From positions 146,831 through 210,830 of the forward strand of contig NZ_BMMM01000007.1 of assembly GCF_014645835.1 (NCBI RefSeq): DNA of 64,000 nt, given 5' to 3'. The notes under the pieces are model-generated. The model was given only the letters and a program-made list of their open reading frames with translations, did no database searches and had not been told where the DNA came from. Position 1 is the stretch's first letter; every line of letters starts with the position of its first letter. Made by a program: the position numbers and the translations under genes. The stretch is from Streptomyces albiflavescens (lineage in GTDB: Bacteria > Actinomycetota > Actinomycetes > Streptomycetales > Streptomycetaceae). Positions 48,933 to 57,894 of the stretch are shown here, in pieces.

Positions 48933-51020
48933 GTGAGCACCAAGCCGACCACCACAGACCTCGAGTGGACCGAGTTGGACCAGCGGGCCGTGGACACCGC
49001 CCGCGTCCTGGCCGCCGATGCCGTACAGAAGGTCGGCAACGGCCATCCCGGTACGGCGATGAGCCTGGCGCCTGCCGCGTACACCCTCTTCCAGAAGGTG
49101 ATGCGGCACGACCCGGCGGACGCCGACTGGGTAGGACGCGACCGCTTCGTGCTGTCCGCGGGCCACTCGTCCCTGACCCTGTACACCCAGCTCTACCTGG
49201 CCGGCTTCGGCCTGGAGCTGGACGATCTGACGGCCTTCCGTACGTGGGGCTCCAAGACGCCGGGTCACCCCGAGTACGGGCACACCACCGGTGTAGAGAC
49301 CACGACCGGTCCGCTCGGCCAGGGTGTCGCCAACGCCGTGGGCATGGCGATGGCCTCGCGCTACGAGCGCGGTCTGTTCGACCCGGACGCCTCCCAGGGC
49401 GAGTCCCCGTTCGACCACTTCATCTACTGCATCGCCGGTGACGGCTGCCTCCAGGAGGGCATCTCCGCGGAGGCGTCCTCGATGGCCGGGCACCAGAAGC
49501 TCGGCAACCTGGTCCTGCTGTGGGACGACAACCACATCTCGATCGAGGGCGACACCGAGACGGCCGTCTCCGAGGACACCGTCAAGCGGTACGAGGCGTA
49601 CGGCTGGCATGTGCAGCGCGTCGCCCCGAAGCCGGACGGCGACCTGGACCCGCACGCCATCTACAACGCGATCGAGGCCGCGAAGAAGGTGACGGACAAG
49701 CCGTCCTTCATCGCGATGCGCTCGATCATCGCCTGGCCCGCGCCGAACGCGCAGAACACCGAGGCCGCGCACGGCTCGGCGCTCGGCGACGACGAGGTCG
49801 CGGCCACCAAGCGTGTCCTCGGCTTCGACCCGGAGAAGTCCTTCGAGGTCACCGACGAGGTTCTCGCGCACACCCGCCAGGCCCTCGACCGGGGCCGCGA
49901 GGCCAAGGCCGAGTGGGAGAAGGGCTACGCCGCCTGGCGCACCGCCAGCCCGGAGCGCGCCGCCGAGTACGACCGTATCGCCGCGACCGAGCTGCCGGCC
50001 GGCTGGGAGGAGAAGCTCCCGGTCTTCGAGGCGGGCAAGGGCGTCGCCACGCGTGCCGCGTCCGGCAAGGTGCTCCAGGCGCTCGGCGCGGTCATCCCCG
50101 AGCTGTGGGGCGGCTCCGCCGACCTGGCCGGTTCGAACAACACCACGATCGACAAGAACTCCTCGTTCCTGCCGGCCGACAACCCGCTGCCGGGCGCCGA
50201 CCCGTACGGCCGCACGATTCACTTCGGTATCCGCGAGCACTCCATGGCCGCGGAGATGAACGGCATCGCGCTGCACGGCAACACCCGTGTCTACGGCGGC
50301 ACCTTCCTGGTGTTCTCCGACTACATGCGCAATGCCGTGCGCCTTTCCGCGCTGATGCACCTGCCGGTCACATACGTGTGGACGCACGACTCCATCGGCC
50401 TCGGCGAGGACGGTCCGACGCACCAGCCGGTCGAGCACCTGGCCTCGCTGCGCGCGATCCCCGGCCTCAACGTCGTCCGTCCCGCGGACGCCAACGAGAC
50501 CGCGATCGCCTGGCGCGAGATCCTGAAGCGCTACACGAAGGTGTTCGGCAAGGGCGCCCCGCACGGCCTCGCGCTGACCCGTCAGGGCGTGCCGACGTAC
50601 GAGTTCAACGAGGATGCCGCCAAGGGCGGTTACGTACTGTTCGAGGCCGAGGGCGGCACGCCCGAGGTCATCCTCATCGGCACCGGCTCCGAGGTGCACG
50701 TCGCCGTCGAGGCGCGCGAGCAGCTGCAGGCCGCGGGCGTCCCGACGCGAGTCGTGTCCATGCCATGCGTGGAGTGGTTCGAGGAGCAGGACCAGGGGTA
50801 CCGGGACAGCGTCCTGCCGCCGTCGGTCAAGGCGCGGGTCTCCGTCGAGGCCGGTATCGGTCTGACCTGGCACCGGTTCGTCGGGGACGCCGGGCGGATT
50901 GTTTCGCTGGAGCACTTCGGTGCTTCGGCCGACGGCAAGGTGCTCTTCCGCGAATTCGGCTTCACTGCCGAGAATGTCGCGGGTGCCGCCCGGGAATCGA
51001 TCGCCGCAGCCCAGCGCTGA
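48933..51020 (+). CDS. tkt: Transketolase
   Basis: 695 residues. ThDP enzyme with its motifs in order: VQKVGNGHPGTAMSLAPAAY, GHSSLTLYTQLYL, the ThDP motif GDGCLQEGISAEASSMAGHQ, VLLWDDNHISIEG, GIREHSMAAEMNGIALHG, and WTHDSIGLGEDGPTHQPVEH. GTG start behind GAGAGGAG. First gene of the operon tkt-tal-zwf-opcA-pgl, which makes NADPH and pentose phosphates. Confidence 0.97.
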   Translation: MSTKPTTTDLEWTELDQRAVDTARVLAADAVQKVGNGHPGTAMSLAPAAYTLFQKVMRHDPADADWVGRDRFVLSAGHSSLTLYTQLYLAGFGLELDDLTAFRTWGSKTPGHPEYGHTTGVETTTGPLGQGVANAVGMAMASRYERGLFDPDASQGESPFDHFIYCIAGDGCLQEGISAEASSMAGHQKLGNLVLLWDDNHISIEGDTETAVSEDTVKRYEAYGWHVQRVAPKPDGDLDPHAIYNAIEAAKKVTDKPSFIAMRSIIAWPAPNAQNTEAAHGSALGDDEVAATKRVLGFDPEKSFEVTDEVLAHTRQALDRGREAKAEWEKGYAAWRTASPERAAEYDRIAATELPAGWEEKLPVFEAGKGVATRAASGKVLQALGAVIPELWGGSADLAGSNNTTIDKNSSFLPADNPLPGADPYGRTIHFGIREHSMAAEMNGIALHGNTRVYGGTFLVFSDYMRNAVRLSALMHLPVTYVWTHDSIGLGEDGPTHQPVEHLASLRAIPGLNVVRPADANETAIAWREILKRYTKVFGKGAPHGLALTRQGVPTYEFNEDAAKGGYVLFEAEGGTPEVILIGTGSEVHVAVEAREQLQAAGVPTRVVSMPCVEWFEEQDQGYRDSVLPPSVKARVSVEAGIGLTWHRFVGDAGRIVSLEHFGASADGKVLFREFGFTAENVAGAARESIAAAQR

Positions 51021-51054
51021 CGCTGATATACGACACGTAGGAGATGCAATTTCC

Positions 51055-52173
51055 ATGACAGACGCACTCAAGCGCCTCTCCGAAGAAGGCGTCGCGATCT
51101 GGCTGGACGACCTGTCGCGCAAGCGGATCACGTCCGGCAATCTGGCCGAACTGATCGACCAGCAGCACGTCGTGGGCGTCACCACCAACCCGTCGATCTT
51201 CCAGAAGGCCATCAGCAGCGGTGACGGTTACGAGCAGCAGCTCGCGGACCTCGCCGCCCGCAAGGTCACTGTCGAAGAAGCGATCCGCATGATCACGACG
51301 GCGGACGTCCGTGACGCCGCCGACATACTGCGCCCGGTCTTCGACGCGACCGGCGGCCAGGACGGGCGCGTGTCGATCGAGGTCGACCCGCGTCTGGCGC
51401 ACAACACCAAGGCGACGATCGCCGAGGCCAAGCAGCTGGCCTGGCTGGTGGACCGTCCCAACACCCTGATCAAGATCCCGGCCACCAAGGCGGGCCTCCC
51501 GGCGATCACCGAGACCATCGGCCTCGGGATCAGCGTCAACGTCACGCTGATCTTCTCGCTGGAGCGCTACGGCGAGGTCATGGACGCCTACATCGCCGGC
51601 CTGGAGAAGGCCAAGGAGCGCGGCCTGGACCTCTCGAAGATCCACTCCGTGGCGTCCTTCTTCGTGTCCCGCGTGGACACCGAGATCGACAAGCGGCTCG
51701 ACGCACTCGGCACCCCCGAGGCGAAGGCCGTCCGCGGCAAGGCGGCTCTCGCCAACGCCCGGCTCGCCTACCAGGCGTACGAGGAGGTCTTCTCCTCCGA
51801 CCGCTGGGCCGCCCTCGACAAGGCGCAGGCCAACAAGCAGCGCCCGCTGTGGGCCTCGACCGGCGTCAAGGACAAGGCGTACAAGGACACCCTGTACGTC
51901 GACGACCTGGTCGCGCCGAACACGGTGAACACCATGCCGGAGGCCACCCTGGAGGCCACCGAAGAGCACGGCGAGATCATCGGAAACACCATCGCCGGTA
52001 CGTACGAGCAGTCCCGCGCCGAGCTCGACGCGGTCGAGAAGCTCGGGATCTCGTACGACGACGTGGTCCAGCTTTTGGAGGACGAGGGCGTCGAGAAGTT
52101 CGCGGCGTCCTGGAACGACCTGCTCAAGTCCACAGAGGCAGTGCTCGAGCGCCTCGCCCCCTCGGAGGGCTGA
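51055..52173 (+). CDS. tal: Transaldolase
   Basis: 372 residues, the actinobacterial long TalB/TAL type. VGVTTNPSIFQKAI near the start, RVSIEVDPRLAHNT, the Schiff-base Lys in LIKIPATKAGLPAI, and NVTLIFSLERYGEVM. 34 bp after tkt with AGGAG. It exchanges three-carbon units between sedoheptulose 7-phosphate and glyceraldehyde 3-phosphate. Confidence 0.97.
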   Translation: MTDALKRLSEEGVAIWLDDLSRKRITSGNLAELIDQQHVVGVTTNPSIFQKAISSGDGYEQQLADLAARKVTVEEAIRMITTADVRDAADILRPVFDATGGQDGRVSIEVDPRLAHNTKATIAEAKQLAWLVDRPNTLIKIPATKAGLPAITETIGLGISVNVTLIFSLERYGEVMDAYIAGLEKAKERGLDLSKIHSVASFFVSRVDTEIDKRLDALGTPEAKAVRGKAALANARLAYQAYEEVFSSDRWAALDKAQANKQRPLWASTGVKDKAYKDTLYVDDLVAPNTVNTMPEATLEATEEHGEIIGNTIAGTYEQSRAELDAVEKLGISYDDVVQLLEDEGVEKFAASWNDLLKSTEAVLERLAPSEG

Positions 52174-52177
52174 AACC

Positions 52178-53701
52178 TTGTCAAGCAGCAACCCGCTGCG
52201 TGACCCCGCAGACCGACGGCTCCCGCGTATCGCGGGGCCGTCGGGCCTGGTCATCTTCGGCGTCACGGGCGATTTGTCACGTAAAAAGCTGATGCCCGCC
52301 GTGTACGACCTCGCCAACCGGGGTCTGCTGCCGCCGGGCTTCTCGCTCGTCGGTTTCGCACGCCGCGAGTGGGCCAACGAGGACTTCGCCCAGGAGGTCC
52401 ACGACGCCGTCAAGGAGCACGCCCGTACGCCCTTCCGCGAGGAGGTCTGGCAGCAGCTCGTCCAGGGCATGCGCTTCGTGCAGGGCACCTTCGACGACGA
52501 CGACGCCTTCGAACGGCTGCGCTCCACCATCGACGAGCTGGACAAGGCACAGGGCACGGGCGGCAACTTCGCCTTCTACCTCTCCGTGCCGCCGTCCGCC
52601 TTCCCGGTGGTCATCAAGCAGCTGAAGAAGCACCGTCTGGCCGAGCAGTCGAACGGCTCCTGGCGCCGCGCGGTCATCGAGAAGCCCTTCGGCCACGACC
52701 TCAAGTCGGCCGAGGAGCTCAACTCGGTCGTCCACGAGGTCTTCGCGCCCGACCAGGTCTTCCGCATCGACCACTACCTGGGCAAGGAGACCGTCCAGAA
52801 CATCCTGGCGCTCCGCTTCGCCAACCAGATGTTCGAGCCGATCTGGAACCGGTCCTTCGTCGACCATGTACAGATCACCATGGCCGAGGACATCGGTATC
52901 GGCGGCCGCGCCGGCTACTACGACGGCATCGGCGCCGCCCGGGACGTCATCCAGAACCACCTGCTCCAGCTCATGGCCCTCACGGCCATGGAGGAACCCG
53001 CCTCCTTCGACGCGGACGCGCTCGCCGCCGAGAAGACCAAGGTGCTCGGCGCTGTGAAACTGCCGAAGGACCTGGGCAGGAGCACGGTCCGCGGGCAGTA
53101 CGCGGAGGGCTGGCAGGGCGGCGAGCAGGCCGTCGGATACCTCCAGGAAGACGGCATCGACCCCAAGTCGAAGACCGACACATACGCCGCGATCAAGGTT
53201 GAGGTCGACAACCGCCGCTGGGCGGGCGTCCCCTTCTACCTGCGCACCGGCAAGCGCCTCGGCCGACGCGTCACCGAGATCGCGGTCGTCTTCCAGCGCG
53301 CCCCGCACTCCCCCTTCGACCACACGGCGACGGAGGAGCTGGGCCAGAACGCGATCGTCATCCGGGTCCAGCCCGACGAGGGCATCACGGTCCGCTTCGG
53401 CTCCAAGGTGCCCGGCACCTCGATGGAGATCCGGGACGTCTCGATGGACTTCGCGTACGGCGAGTCCTTCACCGAGTCGAGCCCGGAGGCGTACGAGCGC
53501 CTGATCCTGGACGTCCTGCTGGGCGACTCGAACCTCTTCCCGCGCACCGAAGAGGTCGAGCTGTCCTGGAAGATCCTCGACCCGATCGAGGAGTACTGGG
53601 ACAAGCACGGCAAGCCCGCGCAGTACCCCGCGGGTACGTGGGGCCCCGTCGAGGCGGACGAAATGCTCGAGGCAGACGGACGGAGCTGGCGTCGCCCATG
53701 A
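52178..53701 (+). CDS. zwf: Glucose-6-phosphate 1-dehydrogenase
   Basis: 507 residues. NADP-binding VIFGVTGDLSRKKLMPAVYD, active-site RIDHYLGKETVQN, RFANQMFEPIWNR, and GVPFYLRTGKRL. TTG start 4 bp after tal (no room for another). First step of the oxidative pentose phosphate pathway. Needs OpcA, encoded next, for full activity in actinobacteria. Confidence 0.97.
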   Translation: MSSSNPLRDPADRRLPRIAGPSGLVIFGVTGDLSRKKLMPAVYDLANRGLLPPGFSLVGFARREWANEDFAQEVHDAVKEHARTPFREEVWQQLVQGMRFVQGTFDDDDAFERLRSTIDELDKAQGTGGNFAFYLSVPPSAFPVVIKQLKKHRLAEQSNGSWRRAVIEKPFGHDLKSAEELNSVVHEVFAPDQVFRIDHYLGKETVQNILALRFANQMFEPIWNRSFVDHVQITMAEDIGIGGRAGYYDGIGAARDVIQNHLLQLMALTAMEEPASFDADALAAEKTKVLGAVKLPKDLGRSTVRGQYAEGWQGGEQAVGYLQEDGIDPKSKTDTYAAIKVEVDNRRWAGVPFYLRTGKRLGRRVTEIAVVFQRAPHSPFDHTATEELGQNAIVIRVQPDEGITVRFGSKVPGTSMEIRDVSMDFAYGESFTESSPEAYERLILDVLLGDSNLFPRTEEVELSWKILDPIEEYWDKHGKPAQYPAGTWGPVEADEMLEADGRSWRRP

Positions 53702-54735
53702 AGACCGATCTCACGGACACCACGGCCAGCAAGATCAACAAGGCGCTGGTGCAGGGCCGCCGCGCCATCGGCACGCCCGCCGTCGGCATGGTGCTCACCC
53801 TCGTCATCGTCACCGACGAGGAGAACGCCTACGACGCCCTGAAGGCCGCCAACGAGGCCTCGCACGAGCACCCCTCGCGCACCCTCGTGGTCATCAGGCG
53901 GGTCTCGCGCTCGCCCCGCGACCGCACGAAGTCACGCCTCGACGCCGAGGTGCGACTCGGCGCGGAGGCCGGCACCGGCGAGACGGTGGTGCTGCGCCTG
54001 TACGGCGAGGTCGTCAACCACGCCCAGTCGGTCGTCCTGCCGCTGCTGCTGCCGGACGCTCCCGTCGTCGTCTGGTGGCCGGTGAACGCGCCGCTCGACC
54101 CGGCCAAGGACCCGCTCGGCGCGCTCGGCCAGCGCCGCGTGACCGACACCTACGCGGCCGAAGCACCGGTACGGGAGCTGAGCGCCCGCGCCGACGCCTA
54201 CACACCGGGCGACACCGACCTCGCCTGGACCCGCATCACGCCTTGGCGCTCGATGCTGGCCGCAGCTCTGGACCAGGTCACCTGCGAGGTGGACGCGGTC
54301 GAGGTGGAGGGCGAGGAGTTCAACCCGAGCTGCGAGCTGCTCGCCATGTGGCTCGCGGACCGACTCGACGTGCCCGTCAAGCGCTCCCTGTCCTCCGGTC
54401 CCGGCCTCACCGGCGTCCGGCTGGACACGAGTTGCGGCCCGATCGTCCTGGACCGCGCCGACGGCTCCCTGGCGACCCTGTCCATCGAGGGGCAGCCCGA
54501 CCGCGCGGTGGCGCTCAAGCGCCGCGAGACGTCCGAATTGATCGCGGAGGAGCTGCGCCGTCTCGACCCGGACGACACGTACGCGTCGGCGCTGCGGTAC
54601 GGGGTGGACCGCCTGAACGCGTCGGAGGCGGAGAATTCCGCCTCCGAGGCCACCGCGACCGAGGCCTCCGCCAAGGCTCCGGCCAAGAAGGCCGCGGCCA
54701 AGAAGTCTCCCGCGAAGAAGGCGGCCGCGAAGTGA
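53698..54735 (+). CDS. opcA: OpcA, glucose-6-phosphate dehydrogenase assembly protein
   Basis: 345 residues, ATG overlapping the zwf stop (ATGA). Family features: DTTASKINKALVQGRRAIGT, SRTLVVIRRVSR, LPDAPVVVWWPVNAP, DLAWTRITPWRSMLAAALDQ. Oddity: the last ~45 residues are Ala/Lys repeats (SAKAPAKKAAAKKSPAKKAA), a histone-H1-like basic tail not needed for the fold. OpcA stabilises or redox-couples Zwf. Confidence 0.95.
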   Translation: MKTDLTDTTASKINKALVQGRRAIGTPAVGMVLTLVIVTDEENAYDALKAANEASHEHPSRTLVVIRRVSRSPRDRTKSRLDAEVRLGAEAGTGETVVLRLYGEVVNHAQSVVLPLLLPDAPVVVWWPVNAPLDPAKDPLGALGQRRVTDTYAAEAPVRELSARADAYTPGDTDLAWTRITPWRSMLAAALDQVTCEVDAVEVEGEEFNPSCELLAMWLADRLDVPVKRSLSSGPGLTGVRLDTSCGPIVLDRADGSLATLSIEGQPDRAVALKRRETSELIAEELRRLDPDDTYASALRYGVDRLNASEAENSASEATATEASAKAPAKKAAAKKSPAKKAAAK

Positions 54736-55514
54736 GCACCCCGCAGCTCGTCGTACACCGCGACAAGGAGCTGATGGCTCAGGCCGCCGCGGCCCGGCTG
54801 ATCACGAAGATCGTGGACGCGCAGGCCTCGCGCGGCTACGCCTCGGTCGTGCTCACGGGCGGCCGCAACGGCAACGGCCTCCTGGCCGCGCTGGCCGCCG
54901 CGCCCGCGCGGGATGCCATCGACTGGGGCCGCCTCGACCTGTGGTGGGGCGACGAGCGGTTCCTGCCCGAGGGCGACCCGGACCGCAACGACACGCAGGC
55001 CCGCGCGGCGCTGCTGGACTCGGTGCCGCTGGACCCCGCGCGGGTGCACTCGATGCCGACGTCCGACGGTCCGTACGGCGCCGACGTGGACGCGGCGGCG
55101 GAGGCGTACGCCACCGAGCTCGCGAAGGCCGCCGGGCCCGAGAACCACGGTTCCGTGCCGACCTTCGACGTCCTGATGCTGGGCGTCGGTCCCGACACCC
55201 ACGTGGCCTCGCTCTTCCCGGAGCTCCCCGCGGTGCGGGAGACGGAGCGGACGGTGGTCGGCGTACACGGCGCACCGAAGCCCCCGCCGACCCGCGTCTC
55301 CCTCACCCTCCCCGCGATCCGCTCCGCCCGTGAGGTGTGGCTGCTGGCAGCGGGCGAGGACAAGGCCCAGGCCGCGGCGATCGCCCTGTCGGGCGCGGGC
55401 GAGGTACAGGCCCCGGCAGCGGGCGCCTACGGCCGCTCCCGCACCCTGTGGCTCCTGGACGCGGCAGCGGCTTCCCAGCTGCCGCGATCGCTGTATCCGC
55501 CGGCTTCGGCCTGA
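54732..55514 (+). CDS. pgl: 6-phosphogluconolactonase
   Basis: 260 residues. DevB-type: VVLTGGRNGNGLLAALAA, RLDLWWGDERFLPEGDPDRN, PTFDVLMLGVGPDTHVASLF and RVSLTLPAI. GTG start overlapping the opcA stop (GTGA). Hydrolyses 6-phosphogluconolactone made by Zwf. Last gene of the operon, followed by a terminator. Confidence 0.96.
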   Translation: MSTPQLVVHRDKELMAQAAAARLITKIVDAQASRGYASVVLTGGRNGNGLLAALAAAPARDAIDWGRLDLWWGDERFLPEGDPDRNDTQARAALLDSVPLDPARVHSMPTSDGPYGADVDAAAEAYATELAKAAGPENHGSVPTFDVLMLGVGPDTHVASLFPELPAVRETERTVVGVHGAPKPPPTRVSLTLPAIRSAREVWLLAAGEDKAQAAAIALSGAGEVQAPAAGAYGRSRTLWLLDAAAASQLPRSLYPPASA

Positions 55515-55523
55515 GCCCGGAGG

Positions 55524-55563
55524 GTAGGGGCGGCGGGGTTTGATTCGCCCCCGCCGCCCCTAC
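55524..55563. terminator. Terminator between pgl and the sugar ABC operon
   Basis: A 15-bp G/C stem, GTAGGGGCGGCGGGG at 55524-55538 with CCCCGCCGCCCCTAC at 55549-55563. It lies 10 bp after the pgl stop and before the convergent permease end, so probably bidirectional. Confidence 0.9.
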
Positions 55564-55694
55564 CCACTCCCGTACCTGGGGCTGCGCCCCCAGACCCCCG
55601 CTCCGCTCAAAAGACTGCGCGGTTCCCCGCGTCCCTGAAGAATTGCGCGAACAGCCCCACCCACCCGCAGCCGACAGACCGGTCCGGGGCCGGG

Positions 55695-56534
55695 TCATTT
55701 CACCGACCCGGCCATCACTCCCTGCACAAAGTGCCGCTGGAAGGCGAAGAACACGACCACCGGCACCACCAGGGAGAGAAACGCGCCGGGCGCCAGCACA
55801 TCGATGTTGCTTCCGAACTGCCGTATCTGCGACTGGAGTTCAACCGTCAGCGGCTGCGAGGAGCTGTCGGCGAAGAGCAGCGCGACCAGCATGTCGTTCC
55901 AGACCCACAGGAACTGGAAGATGGCGAGGCTCGCGATGGCCGGCCGCCCCACCGGCAGCACGAGTCGCGTGAAGATACGCCACTCGGTGCCGCCGTCCAT
56001 GCGCGCCGCCTCCAGCATCTCCCGAGGCATCTCCGCGAAGTAGTTGCGCAACAGGAAGATCGCGAACGGCAGCCCGTACGACACATGGAAGAGGACGACA
56101 CCCGGAATCGTGCCGAACAGGCCCAGCTGGCCGAAGAGTTTCGCCACCGGGAGCAGACCGATCTGCACCGGCACCACCAACAGCGCGACCACCAGCAGGA
56201 AGAGCGGCTCGCGCCCCGGGAAGTCCAGCCATGCGAAGGCGTATCCGGCGAGCGCGGCGAGCACGACGACGAGGAAGGTCGCCGGGACGGAGATCAGTAC
56301 GGTGTTCCAGAACGCCCGCGTCATCCCCGAATTGCCCAGCAGCGCCGAGTAGTTGTCGAAGGACAGCTGCCCGGGGCTCTTCAAGGCGGTCCACCAGCCC
56401 CCCTTCGCCGTGTCCTGAGCGGATCGCAGCGAGGACACGAAGAGTCCCGCGAGCGGGGTCAGCCACACCAGGCCCACGACGACGAGAAACGCCTGCACCA
56501 GGCTGTTGCCGAGCCCTCGCCTGAGCGCGTTCAT
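55695..56534 (-). CDS. Sugar ABC transporter permease, MalG type
   Basis: 279 residues, six membrane helices. The EAA loop EAARMDGGTEWRIFTRLVLP contacts the ATPase, which in Streptomyces is usually the shared MsiK encoded elsewhere. None is encoded here. C-terminus FVQGVMAGSVK is typical. ATG at 56534 with AGGGAG, 4-bp overlap with the MalF-type gene. Confidence 0.93.
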   Translation of the reverse strand: MNALRRGLGNSLVQAFLVVVGLVWLTPLAGLFVSSLRSAQDTAKGGWWTALKSPGQLSFDNYSALLGNSGMTRAFWNTVLISVPATFLVVVLAALAGYAFAWLDFPGREPLFLLVVALLVVPVQIGLLPVAKLFGQLGLFGTIPGVVLFHVSYGLPFAIFLLRNYFAEMPREMLEAARMDGGTEWRIFTRLVLPVGRPAIASLAIFQFLWVWNDMLVALLFADSSSQPLTVELQSQIRQFGSNIDVLAPGAFLSLVVPVVVFFAFQRHFVQGVMAGSVK

Positions 56535-57889
56535 CGTTGACTCCCTCGGAAACGGCGGACGTTGAAGACCATGGCGGGGATCACCAGGAGCAGGAGCAGC
56601 ACCCCGAGTGCGCTGCCCAGGCCCTGGTTGTTGCCGCCGCCGAAGGACACCAGCCACATCTGGGTGGCCAGCACGGTGGCGTCCTCTTGCACCGGGCCCG
56701 GCGCGATGATGTAGACGAGGTCGAAGACCTTCATCACGTTGATGACCAGCGTCACGAAGACCACGGTGAGGACGGGCCCGAGCAGCGGAACGGTGATCCT
56801 GCGGAAGATCTGCCACTCGTTCGCCCCGTCGATCCGGGCCGCCTCCAGGGCGTCCCGCGGCAGCGCGGCGAGCCCCGCGCCGATCAGGACCATCGCGAAG
56901 CCGGTCCAGATCCACAGGTAGGCGCCGATGATGGCGGGCGTGACAAGCGCAGGGCCCAGCCAGGAGACGCCCTGGTACGGCGGCGCGAAGTTCGACGCGG
57001 GCAGCCGCACGGTGTACGAGCCCGAGCCGAGGCCCTGGAAGCGGAAGGAGCCGTCGTCCGCGGTGGTGGTGCTCGCGACGGTCTTCCCGTCGCGCACCGC
57101 CTCGACCTTCATCTCCGGCAGCCCGCTCTCCTGCCGGTCGACCTTGCCCTGCTGCCCTCCCCCGCCGCGGGTGAAGTCCAGATAGGCGACGCCGCGTATC
57201 TCGTCGACGGCCGCCTGCTGGGCCGCGGCCGGGTAAGCGGGCCGCGCGCCCTGCGGCAGGTCCTTCGGGAGGATGCCGACCAGGCCGAGGTCGACGGTGT
57301 GGCCAGGGGACGCGGCAGCGGTCGTACCGTACGAGCCGTCGGCGCCCTTGGTCAGGCCCTGGCCGTCACGGGCGCGGGCGGTCGGATACGACGAGGTCCC
57401 CTTGAAGGCGTCGTGCACGGAGACGACAGCGGCGTTCAGAACGCCCTTGTCCGGGTCCTCGTCGTAGGCGAGCCGGAAGATGATGCCCGCGGCGAGGAAG
57501 GAGACGGCCATCGGCATGAACAGCAGCAGCTTGAACGCCGTGGCCCAGCGCACCTTCTCGACGAGAACGGCGAGGATCAGGCCGAGCCCGGTGAGCAGAG
57601 CCGGTGCGACGACCACCCAGATCGCGGTGTTGCGGACGGCCTTGAGCGTGGCGGGGTCGCGGAACATCTCTGTGTAGTTGTCGCCGCCCACGAACCGGGT
57701 GCCGGAGGCGTCGAAGAAACTGCGGCCCACCGAGAACAGCACCGGGTAGACGACGAGCGCGCCGAGCAGGAGCAGGGCGGGGAAGACGAAGGCGAGGGCG
57801 ATGACGCGGCCGCGTCGCCGGGCCCGCCGCCGGCGGTCGGCCATGGCGACCGGCGGCGGGCTCGCCTCTTTCAGGAGCGTGGCGGTCAT
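56531..57889 (-). CDS. Sugar ABC transporter permease, MalF type, with large extracellular insert
   Basis: 452 residues. Membrane helices at about 29-55, 88-110, 118-142, then a non-membrane insert at about 143-312, then 316-343, 372-396 and 425-444. EAA loop EAARIDGANEWQIFRRITVP. The insert contains a beta-rich unit MKVEAVRDGKTVASTTTADD and GSFRFQGLGSGSYTVRLPAS, resembling carboxypeptidase-regulatory/SdrD-B folds. E. coli MalF has an Ig-like P2 loop at the same place that touches the binding protein, so a docking role is likely. Start follows the binding-protein gene by 5 bp. Confidence 0.92.
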   Translation of the reverse strand: MTATLLKEASPPPVAMADRRRRARRRGRVIALAFVFPALLLLGALVVYPVLFSVGRSFFDASGTRFVGGDNYTEMFRDPATLKAVRNTAIWVVVAPALLTGLGLILAVLVEKVRWATAFKLLLFMPMAVSFLAAGIIFRLAYDEDPDKGVLNAAVVSVHDAFKGTSSYPTARARDGQGLTKGADGSYGTTAAASPGHTVDLGLVGILPKDLPQGARPAYPAAAQQAAVDEIRGVAYLDFTRGGGGQQGKVDRQESGLPEMKVEAVRDGKTVASTTTADDGSFRFQGLGSGSYTVRLPASNFAPPYQGVSWLGPALVTPAIIGAYLWIWTGFAMVLIGAGLAALPRDALEAARIDGANEWQIFRRITVPLLGPVLTVVFVTLVINVMKVFDLVYIIAPGPVQEDATVLATQMWLVSFGGGNNQGLGSALGVLLLLLVIPAMVFNVRRFRGSQR

Positions 57890-57894
57890 GATGA

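Noticed and set aside
48312..51212. A 966-codon minus-strand frame
   Set aside because: It is the antisense of transketolase, which has all catalytic motifs on the plus strand.
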